A DNA stretch of 64,000 nucleotides, from the NCBI GenBank assembly GCA_030737875.1, contig CM060922.1:761743603-761807602 (forward strand), given 5' to 3'. Below the pieces are notes generated by a model. That model made no database searches, was not told the DNA's origin, and saw nothing but the letters and a program-made list of their open reading frames with translations. Positions 47,301 to 60,330 of the stretch are shown here, piece after piece. The stretch's first letter is position 1. Every line of letters starts with the position of its first letter. The DNA comes from Allium sativum. Its lineage: Eukaryota; Streptophyta; Magnoliopsida; Asparagales; Amaryllidaceae. The translations under genes and the position numbers were made by a program.

Positions 47301-48815
47301 CTCCCGCTTCGGAGGTAAGCCCTTCACCTCCTCAAACACATCCGGATATTCCCGGACCACTTTAACAGATTGCAAACTCTCAACCGAAGCGTCAAGCGAT
47401 TCAAGATAACTTAGCATAACAGAATCCATGGGATTACAAGAAATCTCGAGAGTGTTACCCAAGCGGGTCATGAGCCTAACAACTCTCCTTTCGCAATCAA
47501 GAACAACACCATTACTGGATAACCAGTCCATGCCCAAAATCAACCCATAGCCCGTGAAGCCCAACACAAAAGCATCACATCTAAACTCAATGCTAAGTAT
47601 AGAAATCTTCAAACCCAAACATATCATGGACAAATAAGTGGAGCCCCTTATTGGGTTTGAAACAACCAAGGGATCATCTACCAGACTGGTGTCTAAGTGC
47701 AGTGACTCAACTAATGATGAGATAAACGAATGCGATGCGCCTGAATCAAACAATGTACGGACAGGATGATCAAATAGAAAAACCAGACTTTCAACGGAAA
47801 TAGTTCTACCTCTTTCCTGAATCGGTGGAACCGCGAGAGCCTGTACTTGCCCCCTAGCCTGACCTGGTGCCATCAGAGCTTGCACCTGTCCTCCTGAGGT
47901 AGACCCCGTCCTTTGCCCCTTCTTAGGACAGTCTTTCACTAGATGCCCTGCTTCGCCACAGTGGAAGCAGCCAGTCTTCTTCTTTTTACGACAATCCTTG
48001 CTTAGGTGGCCAGGTGTCCCACAATTGAAACACTTCTTCTTCTTGCCCTTGCCACCGTTGCCCTTCCCACCTTTGTTTTGCTGTTGTTGCTGAGGTCTCT
48101 TTTGATCTCCCTTCTTCTCGGGCGCCTGACTAGCATTGGGACCCTTCCCTTCTTCATGCATGAGTGCCATGTCAACTAGCTTCTCGAAGGTGGCCCCCAT
48201 AGGGATATGAGTCATAGCCAACCCATGCATCGGTTCATTCAAGCCTTTCACGAACCTCAAAGCCTTCTTCTCCGGTGTATTCACCATGTCTAGGCCAAAC
48301 CTTGCCAATTGATTAAACTTGTTGACATATTCCTTCACTGAGAGATTTCCTTGCTTTAGAGTCAAGAATCTTTCCATATACAAGTTTTCCTCCGCCCTTG
48401 AGAGAAACTTTGCCACAAATCTTTGCCTAAAATCCGCCCAAGAGTCAACGGGGCGTTCTCCATTAGTGACCTCCCACCAGAATGAGGCCTCTCCTTTCAT
48501 TAACCAAGCAGCTAACTTGACTTTCTTTCCTTCTTCCATCTCAAAGATATCTATCAACTCTTCCACCTCCTTAAGCCAATCTCTAGCCTCTACAAAAGTT
48601 TCAGATCCTTGAAAAGGTTTCCCTCCCATAGCTTTAAATTCCTTGCAAGTCTTAGCAAAAGTATCCGTGCGAGGAGGAGGGGGAGGAGGAAGATCGGGTG
48701 CTACGGTTGGTGGAGGAACATTTGCTGGACCCGCAGTGGTGGCCCTAGCCTCCATCAATCTCCTATACCATACTGGTACCGTCACACCCTCCGGAAAGTT
48801 AAGATCCTCAGCCAT
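44382..48815 (-). CDS. gag-pol: Gag-Pol polyprotein of element E, 1477 aa, intact
   Basis: Encodes the capsid, protease, reverse transcriptase, RNase H and integrase of a Ty3/gypsy element in one frame without stop or shift. Gag domain, residues about 60-225. CCHC knuckles at C262-C265-H270-C275 and C283-C286-H291-C296. Protease: DSGA at 357-360. Reverse transcriptase: about 500-720, with LDLATGFHQ and the catalytic FVDD at 670-673 (Y replaced by F, common in this group). RNase H: D819, E856, D881, D924. Integrase: zinc-binding H1035-H1042-C1072-C1075 and the DDE triad D1105, D1166, E1202, with 35 residues between the last two. GPY/F-like segment, about 1334-1349. Chromodomain-like tail at 1405-1450 ([10 protein letters not shown]...ATWE). 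All key residues are present. The ATG follows the acceptor-like TTTCATTTCAG by one base. Confidence 0.97.
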   Translation of the reverse strand: MAEDLNFPEGVTVPVWYRRLMEARATTAGPANVPPPTVAPDLPPPPPPRTDTFAKTCKEFKAMGGKPFQGSETFVEARDWLKEVEELIDIFEMEEGKKVKLAAWLMKGEASFWWEVTNGERPVDSWADFRQRFVAKFLSRAEENLYMERFLTLKQGNLSVKEYVNKFNQLARFGLDMVNTPEKKALRFVKGLNEPMHGLAMTHIPMGATFEKLVDMALMHEEGKGPNASQAPEKKGDQKRPQQQQQNKGGKGNGGKGKKKKCFNCGTPGHLSKDCRKKKKTGCFHCGEAGHLVKDCPKKGQRTGSTSGGQVQALMAPGQARGQVQALAVPPIQERGRTISVESLVFLFDHPVRTLFDSGASHSFISSLVESLHLDTSLVDDPLVVSNPIRGSTYLSMICLGLKISILSIEFRCDAFVLGFTGYGLILGMDWLSSNGVVLDCERRVVRLMTRLGNTLEISCNPMDSVMLSYLESLDASVESLQSVKVVREYPDVFEEVKGLPPKREIDFRIYLVDNAKPVSLPVRHMAPRERRELHKQVGELLEKGFIRRSISEWGAPVVFATKADGSLRLCVDYRELNKLTKKNRHPLPRIDDLFDQLVGASVFSQLDLATGFHQLRVAEDSIDKTAFRTPDGFYEWLVMPFGLTNAPAYFVDLMSRVFREFLNKFVVVFVDDILVFSKSEEEHALHLGEVLKTLRAHSLKAKFSKCHFWRKEVRFLGHVVSKEGIAVDPAKVVSIQDWKVPKNATEVRSFLGLAGYYRKFIKDFAKISAPLTRLTKKNLVFAWDIDCDDAFRRLKRALTTAPVLVLPDGSKPFVVYTDACGTGLGAVLMQEGRVIAYGGRQLRVHEKNYPTHDLELAAIVFALKIWRHYLLGERFELFTDHKSLKYLFSQKDLNLRQQRWMEFLASYDFEIAYTPGKGNVVADALSRKRLSLSPLFVEQRSLEFISMFDFRPSIDYVPGLLASLEVRPTLLGRIGEAQRDDPQLVELVEKLIRGESSSHLSRYTLDDRGCLRRDGRLCVPQDEGLRKVILDDAHRSKMTIHPGGDKMYQDMKRVFFWAGMKKDVAEYVARCLVCQQVKAEQKKPGGLVHPLEVPQWKWDSVSMDFIDGLPRSRKGNTGIWVVVDRLTKSAHFIPVKSKRTAPWLASVYLREIVRLHGVPSSIVSDRDPIFTSEFWRSLQEAVGTQLCLSTAYHPQTDGQTERVNRVLEDLLRLCILDFGGTWEEHLPLVEFAYNNNFQSSIGMAPFEALYGRPCRSPTCWWESTDKILLGPDMIRETSEKIDLIRRRMKAAQDRQKSYADKRRTDFEFEVGDMVFVKVSPLRNVVRFGSVGKLAPRFVGPFPIKERIGRMAYRVELPDRLSGVHDVFHVSHLRKCLHETAEVVEPSLLKEVEVERDATVRRAPTRILGSETRKLRNREVQLVKVQWGDDESNATWETEAKMRSLYPFLFESMSFNFSFIACLVLILSLVCPLVSTV

Positions 48816-48816
48816 G

Positions 48817-51509
48817 CTGAAATGAAAAAGGAAAGATTCAAAACGGAGAATTCGAAGGATATAGATATGGCTATTGGGGATTATGCTTTTCTTTCAAAAA
48901 CTTTTCTCTTAAAAGACATGTCTTTGAAAATATTTCTTCCAAAAATGTTTTAGAAAAATAGCTTTCTAAAAATTTTATCTGTTCCGGTAACCTTTGCTCT
49001 GATACCACGTGTAACACCCCACGCCCGCTATGGTCACTCTCTAAAGGAATGCCATAGCATCGGTGGAGTATTTTAGTGAATATAGAACAGAAAAATTACA
49101 ACAAGACAGATAAATAGTACTTAAAATTTAAAACATCATCTCATAACAGCGGAAATAAACATGTCTGGTTACATCATAAAACCACAATAAAAGTCAAGTA
49201 CAATATCCATCAAAATAAAGAAGTACATAATCCCACTCTCTCATACAATAGCCAGGACAAAAGAAAAGATAACTGGGTAACTGGAGCTTTACATCTATCC
49301 AAGCTCCTAAAGACTGGAACAGCAATCCGATCAAGCTCCACTACTGCTAGGACCCACCGTAGGACCTGAGGGTTGGGAAAAAGATAAAAAAACAACGGGA
49401 TCAGACATAAGTCTGAGCGAGTCCTATAACTTTAACAATACAATCATTAAAGTAACCAGAGAAGACATAAACTTGACATACGGTAATGTCTGGGGATGAA
49501 TGGCTACACCAAGCAGCTTGGTAGACTTAGGATAAACTAAGATAACTGTAAAGACGCATCTACCCACCCAAGGATAATTACTAACTGCACCACACCAGTC
49601 ATTCCTACTCAAAGATTGATCCCACCCAAGGACTTAAAAGAAAGATATAACTAGTAGTTTCATGTACCCCTAGCTGACCACATAGGTGCCGTCTGCCCCT
49701 ATCTCCACTAGGTGTACCCCACTACTCCCCATTGATCGGCTCCCTACCGTAGATACCCGTGCTGGTCCCACAATGGGGTGTATCATTCCCCAAAGTGGCC
49801 ACCTGATAATATCAACGGTGCACGGCTTTATATCTACACGATGCAACAACGACTTACCAACCAGCCCGGGTCCACACACGCATATGAAACCCGTTGATCC
49901 TGCGTTGCCACCGCTAACCCGTTTTGGCCTTTTATAGTCAAGCCCAATATGCGTGTCCCGTCACCCGACTAGAGTCGAGCCCACAAAGATACGTTTGGGA
50001 TATTGGTTGAAATGGGCCCCCCACAAGCTACCCACCTAAGCTTGTCACTTATCTAGTGTATCCCACTTAACCCTTTAATCATGTTTAATTACATGTTTCC
50101 ACTTGGTTAAGTATTCTAATCGTATTTTCTATTGCCACCCAAGGCAACCCACTAGATTTCCACATGCCACCCAAGGCACCCACTTAACCCCTCATGTCCC
50201 TCTACATGCTAATATGGTTAAGTGTTTCTTAATTAATTAATTAAGATCATGACCTCATAAAGACCTCTCACATTAGACCATCTTTTATGACTGCTGGATA
50301 TGCCGGTTGGTTCCGGGCAGACTTCTGTCATAAAAAGGGTCTAACCTCGTGTCTTTACTTTAATCACGTATTCAATTTATGACTAAGACCTCTCACATTG
50401 GGCCAATCATTTGTAGCCGCTGGATGGCCGGTCGGTTCCGGGCAGACTTCCGCTACAAAAGGGTCCAACCTCGTGTCTTAGTTGATTAATTACACCTAAT
50501 TAATCACCCCCATATTAATTATCCCTAATTAATATCAAGTTTTTCATAACATGGGTAGACCTAACTCAATAGTTAAATTCCCATGGGGTAGACCTAACTC
50601 AATAGGTAAATTCCCACTTATGTTAATTTATTTTTATGGTATGCTTAATCATACCCAATCATACTTTTATTAACATATTTATTAACCCCATCGTTCCCCA
50701 CGTAAATCGTTCTCATTTCATGACATAATAAAAGGGAAGATCCATCACAAATATCATGGGTTTAACCAAATCTTAGCATATAATTTTGTCATGGGTTAAG
50801 AGGATGTCAACTTGCATATATGAGCATATATTAACCCAACTACATTTAACCCAACTTGCATATTATCATACACATATCTTGCATAACAATGTTGAACTTG
50901 CATATAAGCATTCTCATAACTTGCATAACATGTTAAACATGCATTTAAGCATACACATAACTTGCATAAGCATTCACATTCTTGCATAAGCATTCACATA
51001 CTTGCATAAGCATGCATAACTTGCATATCATGTTAAACTTGCATTTAAGCATATACATAACTTGCATAAGCATTCACATACTTGCATAAGCATGCATAAC
51101 TTGCATATCATGTTAAACTTTCATTTAAGCATATACATAACTTGCATATGAACTTGCATAACAACCTACACATAACTTACATAACATCATACACATAACT
51201 TGCATATGAACTTGCATAACTCACTTGTTAAACATGCATAAACCCACTTATTAGATATGCATAAACCCACTTATTAAACATGCATAAACCAACTTACTAA
51301 ACATGCATAAACCCACTTGTTAAACATGCATAAACCAACTTACTAAACATGCATAAACCCACTTGTTAAACATGCATAAACATAGGAAAACATAGAGTAG
51401 CATATCATTACAAATGATTCAAACTCACTAATCCGCATTTAAGACCATAAGTCTCATTACACCCAATCTACTTACTTTAGCAATTGATGTTAAAGTGATA
51501 GAAACTCAC
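48817..51509 (-). other. Predicted leader intron of element E, from 5' LTR to gag
   Basis: The donor is TTTG|GTGAGT (first intron base 51509). The acceptor is CTTTCCTTTTTCATTTCAG, with its last base at 48817, one base before the gag-pol ATG. Exon 1 would be roughly 150 nt, from just below the TATA box at 51692. The 2693-nt intron would contain the minisatellite, both structured units, the 0.4-kb hairpin, the LTR end and the primer site. A spliced RNA could be translated but not reverse transcribed; an unspliced RNA could be copied. This is inferred from consensus sites and from the same arrangement in A. Confidence 0.62.
48996..49007 (-). other. Primer-binding site of element E
   Basis: TGGTATCAGAGC on the minus strand, two bases after the 5' LTR, complementary to initiator tRNA-Met. 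Confidence 0.93.
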
Positions 51510-52175
51510 CAAACCCAAGATTAGCAAACTTATGAAGTGGAATTAGTTGCTAAATATGAAGAAGATGATGATTAGAAGTTGATTAGCTTGCAACTTCCTT
51601 CATAAATTAGTGGAGGCTCTCTCAAGTTTGATTTTGGCGGCATGAGGCCATCATTACTATTTTTAGTATGGATTATGGTAGGTTTAGGGTGTATTTATAG
51701 ATTAGGGGAGTGTTTTAGGCCCTTAGATTAACCCTAGGTTAGATTAGGTCCGTTAGATTTAGGAAATCTCTAGAACACAGCCCTCTAAGCCAGCCTAAAA
51801 CCCAACCTGGTGCACCCAGGTTCTCTGGACGCCGCGCCCATGTCGACAGGCAAGTCGACCCCCCTGTCGACAGGCCTGTCGACAGCCCTGTCGACATGGT
51901 TAGGGCGGGAACTTTCCCGCCTGACCCCGCTTGTTCCATTCCAAAATCTGAAATTTTAAAATTTTAAATCTGTTTTTAGCTTTGAATTTTCTGCCAACTT
52001 CATCGGGCCATAACTGGGCCATACGGACTCCAATTCTCGAAAACTCGGACTCTATTTCGCGTATTTTTCCGAGACGAACGCAATGACGCAGCCCGTTGCC
52101 CCCAATTCCCACATCTAAGATTATTTATCCTGTAATTAGTGAATTTTAGTATTAACTAAAATTCGGGGTGTTACA
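49010..52175 (-). repeat. 5' LTR of element E (3166 bp)
   Basis: Same length as the 3' LTR and nearly identical. Promoter: TATAAATA at 51692-51699 (minus strand). Exon-1 region: 51510 to about 51660, with two short uORFs starting ATGATGGCC and ATGAAGGAA. Structured units at 50262-50354 and 50387-50478, hairpin at 49401-49416 and CAGCGGAA at 49147-49154. The base after 52175 begins element B sequence. Confidence 0.93.
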
Positions 52176-54162
52176 TATATCATTATCTATAATTTCGACC
52201 AATACATTAGCAATTCAACCAAACAATCAACACACAACAATCAATCATTATTTATCAACACTAGATTATATTTAAAAAATATAAACTTTACAGAGTTAGT
52301 GAGATTTACTCTCGTTGGACAATCATCGTTAAATAACAATAATTGTTGCTTGATTCGGACTGATAATTTATTTTGCTATATATTGTAACGAGCTCTCATT
52401 CACTCCTAGTCAGTTCCATGTTGTAGCCACCGTCCATACGATCCTAATGGATCTTGTTTCGCTGAAAACCGGTATCGTATGACAAAGTTATTTAATTCCG
52501 AAGTTTATACACATTTTAATTGAAATTAGACTAAATATTATTTAAATATGGGCCTTAGTCTTTTTATTCCGGCCCACCTCACCTTTCAAAGCCCACACCC
52601 GCCATCCTCGTCTTCCCTAAACAGAATATCACGACTCCAGTATTTTCCTCCGCCATTTTCAAAACTCCAGACGCTGCGTTCTCCCTCCCCAGACACTCGA
52701 ATCAAACATCGCCATAACCAACGTTCTCCTCTTCACATAAGCCTCACCCTCATCATCTTCAACTCAAGCTCACACCATCTAAACCAGGTCCGTTGAACGA
52801 CTCCATCACTACAGACCCCAGCCATCTCGCGACACACATATCCACTGATCCCCTCAAAATCATCACAATATGAACTAAATCCTACCCCGAATACAAATCC
52901 AACTTCAAACTGCATCGATACCCCTTCGTTGCCAAGAAATTCTCAGCCCTAGGCTGTTGTACAAAACAGGCAGTGAATGAAATAAGCACCGAACCCAACA
53001 AAACCACCACCAGATTGAAGAGGATCTCTCCAGGATTCGAAATATATATAAATATCAATATATAGAAATTGTTTGGTTTTCATTTGATTTTTGAAAGATG
53101 GTTTTTCCACGTCGAAGGAGGAAAAGATAGCGACGGATTTTTATTGACCAGAGAATGAATGAAATTAGGGTTAAACAATGATAAGGGATTTATATAGGGC
53201 AAGAATATTATTTTTTTTATTCGGTTATTATATTTATTTATATTATCACGCTGCTTGTATTTGTCCTTAAAAATCCCTATGATCAAACAAGATATCCAAA
53301 AATTACGAAAATGGACATGCAGCTATAGTTCGACGTTACGGACCTAACAAAACTGGTTTTGTTGAATTCCGAGTCCGTTTGCTCACACAGCGTATTTTTA
53401 AAGTCAAATTATTGACTGTTTTTCACATTAAAAATCCATACGGCCACACACTGACTCCAAAAATCACGAAACTTGAAATCTAACAATAATTCAATATTAC
53501 GGATCCAACAAAATTAGTTTCGTCGAAAACGGAGTTCGTTTGCAAAACTGGCTATTTTTAAGGCTCTAAATAACCCATTTAAATATATAAATATATTTAA
53601 AAATAATTAAATTAAATTTTTAAAAATAAATATTATCGTATATATTCACAATAGAATATCATACAGCTCCAATTAGATTTATGACTCGATATTCAAATCC
53701 CAGTTTGAATCGATATTCAATTTATATTGAAAAATCCATTTATAATATATATAAATCGTTATAAATTATAAAGGAATTCCGTAGCGACTTTTTGAAAATT
53801 TGATTTGGACATAAATCAAAATCTACACAATGAAATCACGAATCGCCAAATTACGAACTACAGCGCCATTTCGAGCTCGATTATAATTATAATATAATTG
53901 TACGTTCAACTATCGTTTATATAATATATTCGTTAATATAATTCAACTCTAAACTGAAATATATATTGTAAATGATCCAATTCACACAATATTGTGAATT
54001 CCCTTATTTTCCACTATTTCGGAAATTAAATATATTATTATATTATTTATACTAATTAAATATTCAATATTATTTAATTAAACAACCATTTAAATCTCTA
54101 CATCACTATTTAAATAATTAAATATATTAATTATTATACTGTTAAAAATATAAGACGTTACA
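52176..54162 (-). repeat. 5' LTR of element B, U3 part (resumes after E)
   Basis: It matches 6061-8151 of B's other LTR. About 225 bp of B (equivalent to 5836-6061) are absent between 11794 and 52176. A further deletion of ~110 bp, equivalent to about 7723-7836, is visible near 53838. The splice-donor motif reads ACTCTCG on the plus strand instead of ACTCACA, so the site is lost here. TATA box at 53189-53196. The end, AAGACGTTACA, is followed by element F (TTGAT). No gene. Confidence 0.83.
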
Positions 54163-57100
54163 TTGATCTTCCAAAATATTACGGGTATAAAAGGCTAAGA
54201 GGAACGGATTCCTCCGCCACTAGACGTAATACCTTTAAGAGATCAATCATACGTGATTTGTTCGGTATACTCTGTCAGACACCCATCCATACAAGTTGTC
54301 CTGGGTCTGGACAAACATAAAGCTCCATTCTGGAAAAGAACGACCCTTGCATTTCACTCCGTCTTCAATTATCTTCAGCATAATCTAATTCTCAACGCTT
54401 ATGCCTATACGGAGTGGTTTTCAGATATTAAATCCAACCGGTCTCTCGGTATTGACACCGATGGTCAAAACACTTTGATAGTCGGTTATTTAACTATCGA
54501 AGTAAACACAAACATCCATTCTAATGTATAACTAAACATCACATAATCACTGGCCCTTTTAATTTTAACATTAATTTTCCATTTTCCTATATCTTCCTAG
54601 ATATTTCCCCAAAACCCGTTTAGCCCTTCACATTTCTTGTAAAACATTTTCAGTTATTATAAACCTTTATTCTCCCATATTCCAGATGTATAAGTTATTG
54701 ACGTTCGAAAAATATTCTCATCCTTTCACATTTCTTATTTCCTGTATATCAGGAATTATACATTATTCACATTGGAAAACATTTCCACTTTCCATTTTAA
54801 CTAATTAATCTGCATACATTTTTCTTTTTTAAAACATTATTCACTTTGAAATGTGAACATTATTTCTTATAGAAAATCTGATTTCGTTTATCAGATAAAT
54901 CTTCATTTAGATAATAAATACCATTATGACTTAGTGTCGACCTCCTATTTGATTATAAAATCCCTTTTATTTTCCTTTCTTGGAAATATAACATCATATT
55001 TCAAAACTCGTTTAATCTTCCTTTATTTCGGAAATAACAATATATATATATATATATTATTTGTTCAATATCCAATTACAATTTCTTATATGATTCAGAA
55101 CAATGTCGAATGACATGTTATATAGACTCGAATGTTTTTATCACATTCCCACATTTTAAAGAGTTTCCTTCAGTACGGGTAATATATATCAGAACTCAAT
55201 TATTTACTTCTACTTCCAACTTCGTAAAATTCATTTACACTTCTTTGGAGAAAACATAATTATTCTCTTATCACTTGGGATAAGTGAATTCCAAACCTTT
55301 CTAATGAATAGTGTTATATATAATAATCACTCTTAAGCTTGGTTAACAATGTTAATTTATCGTTATAGTAAAAACTTGCAATACGCTGTAATATTCCCCT
55401 TTATAACTAATCTCGACATCACATTCACGCTTAAGCCTGGTCAACAACGTTATTTTATTGCTATAGTTCAAAAACTTGCAATACGCTGCTATATTCCACT
55501 TTATAACTAATCTCGACATCTCTTTCTATTACAAACCAGTACCATCCCTCGATAATAGTGAAGTCGTTTAAGTTAGGGTACTTTATTTACCTCTCAGACC
55601 TTGATCGACAACGTTCTTATCTTAGAGTAGATATAAGTCCGTAACTCTAAGCTCCTTATAATACGTTAAATCATATTTCTTGCTTTATTTTAAATATGGT
55701 ATTTTGACGCCATATCCTTAATTTGAAAACTCAGTTGTTTACAACTATTTATTTAAATATTAACTCATTGCTGCGTCTTTATTATACAATTATATTTATA
55801 ACTTCTTTTACCAAAATCCATTTACGTCCTTTGTCTCTTGAAAATTTTACTTCTATTTGAGCCATTTTACTTAATGCAAGTAACATCTCATCACCAATTC
55901 AATAACATCTTAAATGAGGTCCATTTAAGAAACCATTTTTTAATTAAAAATAATTAAATAATACTTTACTTCATCATTGCTGAAGTAAACAGTTTACTTC
56001 ATCATTAATCTAAAATAGATTGGTTGCTTACTGTATATAAACAATAACTAATTATACTGGTTAAATAATTATTTAATACCTCATTAATTAAAAAGGGAAA
56101 TTAATAAGGAATCTTCTTAATTTGTGATCAGTTTACTGCTAAGTTATTTTCCTTAGATTAATTGAAGACCAATTAATTTAATAATCATTTTCCAAATAAA
56201 CGGTTGTTATAATCAACTTCATTCCATCAATAAATTCGTTAACTTATTTTAATTACTTCTTACCATCAGATTAATATAATTAATCTAATAATATTTCTTA
56301 ACTGCTACCTTAAATAATTTTCCAAATTATTTACTTGTAGGACAATTATAGCTTCATATCTTTTTTAAATATCAAATAATCATTTATAAATGAACTATAA
56401 AATTCCAATTTAGAATAGAACTTCTATTATATAATTTTTATAACTAACTTCGTTGATTTGCCTGACGGCCAATCAATTTCTTAACCAAACGATGGATTAT
56501 GGTCAGTTGCTGCCACTTTCTTAATCGATATCGTCTATTGATTTAATCACTATCCATACAGGATTTAAATGTCATTTAGGTTCAAATAGTGTATATATGA
56601 ATAATATAAAACAAACATTACATGTAAATATTGAGGAATCCGGTTGGATTCCTCCAACCGTTTTCCTGCATCCATAAATGTTAGTCAACACAATCAACAC
56701 TAATTCCATACTAGGGAATATTATAATCAATGGAATCTGTATCCAACCAAATGATGTGTACATATGCAACGATATATATATATATATATCAACCAATTTA
56801 ATTGTAATCTACCTACACGACCATCACACAGCATTCAACCAATATAATTATAATATTTTAAAATAGATCAGAGTTAGTGAATTTACTCACCTTTGCGCGT
56901 TAACCATTAAATAAAGATTTGCGTCGGTTGATTTTCTCACGAAATCCCAGTGGCCCTGTTATCCGTGCAATACGTTCCACAATGTAGATCCGATCGTTAT
57001 GCTTCTAGCGGATCCGCTCGCGATCCGTCCGATCATTCCTTTACCATCACCATTCCAGTGTACCGCTCCCCAACGAGCACACTCCATTCATACATGCACT

Positions 57101-59524
57101 CTCAAAGCTCCCATGAAAATCTCAGCACTTCAAATCCTTCAAACACTTTCCCACTCCGTTGTTTACAGACTTCTACATGTCTGCTATTAACCCGTCACTT
57201 ACTACAACTGTTCCACGCAGTGTGTTCTACCTCTCCGTATGCTCACCAGCAAACATCTGCACCCGCCCCCTTACTTTCCTTTTGCGTTTCATATTTCACG
57301 CACCAACTTGTTAAATCCATACTCCATCCTTTTTACTTCTTTTATACTATGAGCCCACCACTTTACAAATCAGCCCAACTTCAAACCATTTCCAAACAAT
57401 ACCCACTCACGTTAAAACACTGTGGCCTCATCTTCATCAAACCGCCTGCTCTACATTACCCAATGAACCCGTGCACGTTTCTTTCCATGTACACCCTGAC
57501 ACCCTCCGTTCCAATATCATAGCATCACAAACTTCCCAGACTTCTCTCTAGTATACCTTCCTGAACCACCTTACCACGTTAGCAACCCAAACCATCTTGA
57601 ATAGTACACGTCTTTTACAAATGAAAGAACAACCTACTATCATTTAACCTCCTTTTCCACAACATAATCTCCATCGAACTTTATGCCACCCTTCTCACAA
57701 ATATACCCGCATGTTCTGGAACCCCCTAACTTCATTTAACAGAACCCCATACCCATTTGCATGTGATTCCTCCCATACATGCAACGTTAGTCCAAATTCC
57801 CCTTTGCACCACTTCGCTTTTAAGTTAATGAAACCTACTACCCTGCACATATTTCACCTTCTTCCCAAACGTGTATTGCTACCCCTCAAGTATGAAAATG
57901 TCCCCTTCCATCGCATACCTGCTCCACACACATGTCCATACTCCTAAAATCCGCAACCACTATAACTTTTGCACAATACTCCATACGTTTTTCCACACCG
58001 TTAACTTCTCGAAACTGAACTTTAAAGTCACTTGCTCAGGCGATCAGACCGCCTCGAACTCCGACCAAAGATGCACCTTGCCTCCTGACCGCAACGCTCC
58101 TCTTGGATTCTACCTTAACCTCCACAATCCCGTACACGCCTTGACACCCCCTTCATGAAAGCCATACTTCGCCCTATGCTGCTTCGAACAGCACCCCGTT
58201 AGAACAATACCAGGTGTACCTTATATTTATATGAACTCAACAGATCAAGTCCCATTTGATTTCATAAAGTATTGGATTTTTAATTATTGTGAAGTGGGTA
58301 GATTTTACTTTCACTTGGAAAAGGGAGACACGGAAAACAACTGGGAAGGTTTGAGATTTCGGTAGAGAATGGGGTTTATATGATTTTTAATGGTGTACTG
58401 GGTGTTTTGCTTACTGATTTTCGAATAAACAATGGTGGGTGATATTTATAACGTGAATTCCTTCATTGCTAAGGAATAGGAGGTACAGTTATTCCTTGGT
58501 TTGCACGACATAGCTCCTTAGGCTAGTGTGGGAAGTCTATGATTTTAGTGTATGGAGTAGTAGGCGTTGAAAAAAATGTACAGTGTATTCAAAACTTACT
58601 GATGAAGGAAACCCATTATATATATATACATATATTTGATTTTTATTATTCTAACATCAATGTTACATAACACGTGCAGTGTGATGGTGGAGGCATTTGC
58701 TTAGGATCTTGCATTTGAAGTCTGTTTTGTTAGTAGTTTGTAAACTTATGCTGTTTATTTTGTGAACATATATAGTTAGTTTATATGGCAATTTATGGCA
58801 ACTCAATGCTGGGTCGTATATGAGTTTTTTTCTAATGGTAAAAGAATGTATATATATTTTAAGTTATACAAGATATGGTTACCCTGTTGTATAAAATTTG
58901 GTTCGTACACGGGCCGCTATGGACAAAAATAAAAATACAGTCTTGTCCAGCGAGGTGCCACGATCTTAAAAATATAATAATATTGGTAGGTTAACTTATA
59001 TTATGAAACCCCAAAATATTGATATAGGGTGCAAAATACTTCAAATAAAAAGTTGTGTATTTAATTAATTAAAAATTACAGTAAAATTCAAAAAATTAAA
59101 TTATCACTACGTCCTAAAAGAATCTTGTCCAAATTCGAATCCGATATTTAAATATATTTAAATAACCGTTACGGCCATAAACGAATATGCCACTGCTTTT
59201 CTGAATATTTAATTTGGACATAACTTACAATATATAATCCGAAATTTTAATTTTTCACTTTCATTAGAAAAATACAGTTCAATAGACTCCAACGTTTCTT
59301 GTTTCGAAGAAGTCCGGTTTATAACGAGTCCTGTACAGTCAGTTGAAGTTCAGAACGTTAAATTACGATCTACCGCAATATTACAGGCTCGATTATATTT
59401 AATATATATTTTTATATGTTGAACTTCATTTTAATTAATGTATAAATCCACTTATATTACAAATTCAATATTTAAACTAATTTAAATATTCAAATACAAA
59501 CCGATAAAAATGCGGGACGTTACA
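54163..59524 (-). repeat. LTR of element F (partial; host of element B)
   Basis: It ends GGGACGTTACA. It shares with the B, C and D LTRs the order of conserved blocks: the GATCCCGGTCT-type block and hairpin (54472-54503), the GAGGAATCC hairpin (56633-56654), the donor AAAG|GTGAGT (56890), a C-rich stretch (about 56950-58160) and a TATA box. Its first ~0.9 kb must lie left of the window, beyond B. The 190-codon frame at 56950-57522 is in the C-rich stretch, antisense to the transcript, with no recognisable domain; I do not call it a gene. Confidence 0.75.
58375..58381 (-). promoter_or_regulatory. TATA box of LTR F
   Basis: The minus strand reads ATCATATAAACCCCATTC, about 1145 bp inside the U3 edge, followed by a pyrimidine-rich leader. 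The distance to the donor at 56890 is ~1.45 kb, much longer than in A or E. Confidence 0.5.
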
Positions 59525-59897
59525 TTGTCATTTAAAGCCTCACTCCTAGTAGGTACTATAGTATATATTTAATTACTCTCAAGATAATGCAAGAGATCAT
59601 ATGTGTCCACTTGAGATAGGGAAGGCTTTTAATACCGTACTAATATTGAGCTCTTTCATAACAATCTAGCAATATCTAAATACGAACTTCTAGTCACTTA
59701 CTACTTCCCGTAGATAGATAGCTTGTCTATGTCAACATGCATAATGCTTAACTATCCAATCTTTATGTAGACATTTACCATAGTCACCAAGAGGAGGTAG
59801 ATTATTTTTGGAGAACTACTTAATTCGATACCCATTAATTACTTAATACCTAATAAGGGTGGGCCCTATGACTACAGCCCATAGTCCTAAGGATAAA
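59525..59897. other. Unassigned sequence between LTR F and LTR-like G
   Basis: AT-rich, with no reading frame, repeat or motif that I recognise. TTGTC directly after LTR F could be one copy of its target-site duplication; the partner copy would lie left of the window. Confidence 0.5.
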
Positions 59898-60224
59898 TGT
59901 GACGTCCCACCTCTATACTCACGTTAGCCAAGGAAATTACAAGTAATGTTGTCAACTAACCAAAGAATAAGGCAAGTTGACGAGCGACTATATGTATAAA
60001 AGCTTTGAATGAGTGTTAAACATTTCTGATAATGTGGTCTTACTTTTTAAATCTCATGAGGAAATCCGACATACCTAATTGAAGTTCAAATACACTATAA
60101 AGTGGTTATATATAATTTGGAATCAATATAAAATACATAACAATATAATCAGAGTCAAATATAGATATTCATATCACTAAGGAAGAAATAGATATGAATA
60201 TAACACATAAGTGTATACACGAAA

Positions 60225-60330
60225 TTGGTGGTCAAGATGAACCAAAGTTCCATAAATAGTACGAAGACCCATAAGATGAACCAAAGTTCCACAAATAGTC
60301 TGAAACCGCTCAAGATGGACCGAAATTCCG
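60225..60330. repeat. Short tandem repeat, GATGAACCAAAGTTCC unit
   Basis: Three imperfect units of about 40 bp start at GATGAACC (60236), GATGAACC (60275) and GATGGACC (60314). Each contains AAAGTTCC or AAATTCC. A short frame on the other strand reads through them but looks fortuitous. Confidence 0.7.

Larger units (their letters stand above)
40706..52175 (-). mobile_element. Element E: complete Ty3/gypsy (Tekay/Del-like) LTR retrotransposon
   Basis: Two LTRs of exactly 3166 bp flank a 5138-bp interior. On the minus strand the order is 5' LTR, initiator tRNA-Met primer site, leader, a single gag-pol frame, 510 bp of untranslated sequence (43872-44381, with CATCCACTTG-type short repeats), polypurine tract and 3' LTR. 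By eye I count nine substitutions between the LTRs, so insertion or LTR exchange is recent. The chromodomain-like tail and the long TGTAACACCCC LTRs fit the Tekay (Del) clade of chromoviruses. The flanks do not match: element C lies left and element B right, with no target duplication. Confidence 0.93.

Noticed and set aside
45044..47409. Several plus-strand frames of 75-110 codons opposite gag-pol
   Set aside because: They are shadows of the 1477-codon minus-strand frame, with no independent support.
48996..49007. Initiator tRNA-Met gene matches at the primer sites
   Set aside because: Only 12-13 bases match, at exactly the LTR edge in each element; these are primer-binding sites, not tRNA genes.
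56950..57522. 190-codon plus-strand frame in LTR F
   Set aside because: Antisense to the predicted F transcript, in a C-rich stretch that naturally lacks stops; no domain, no start context and no second copy to show conservation.
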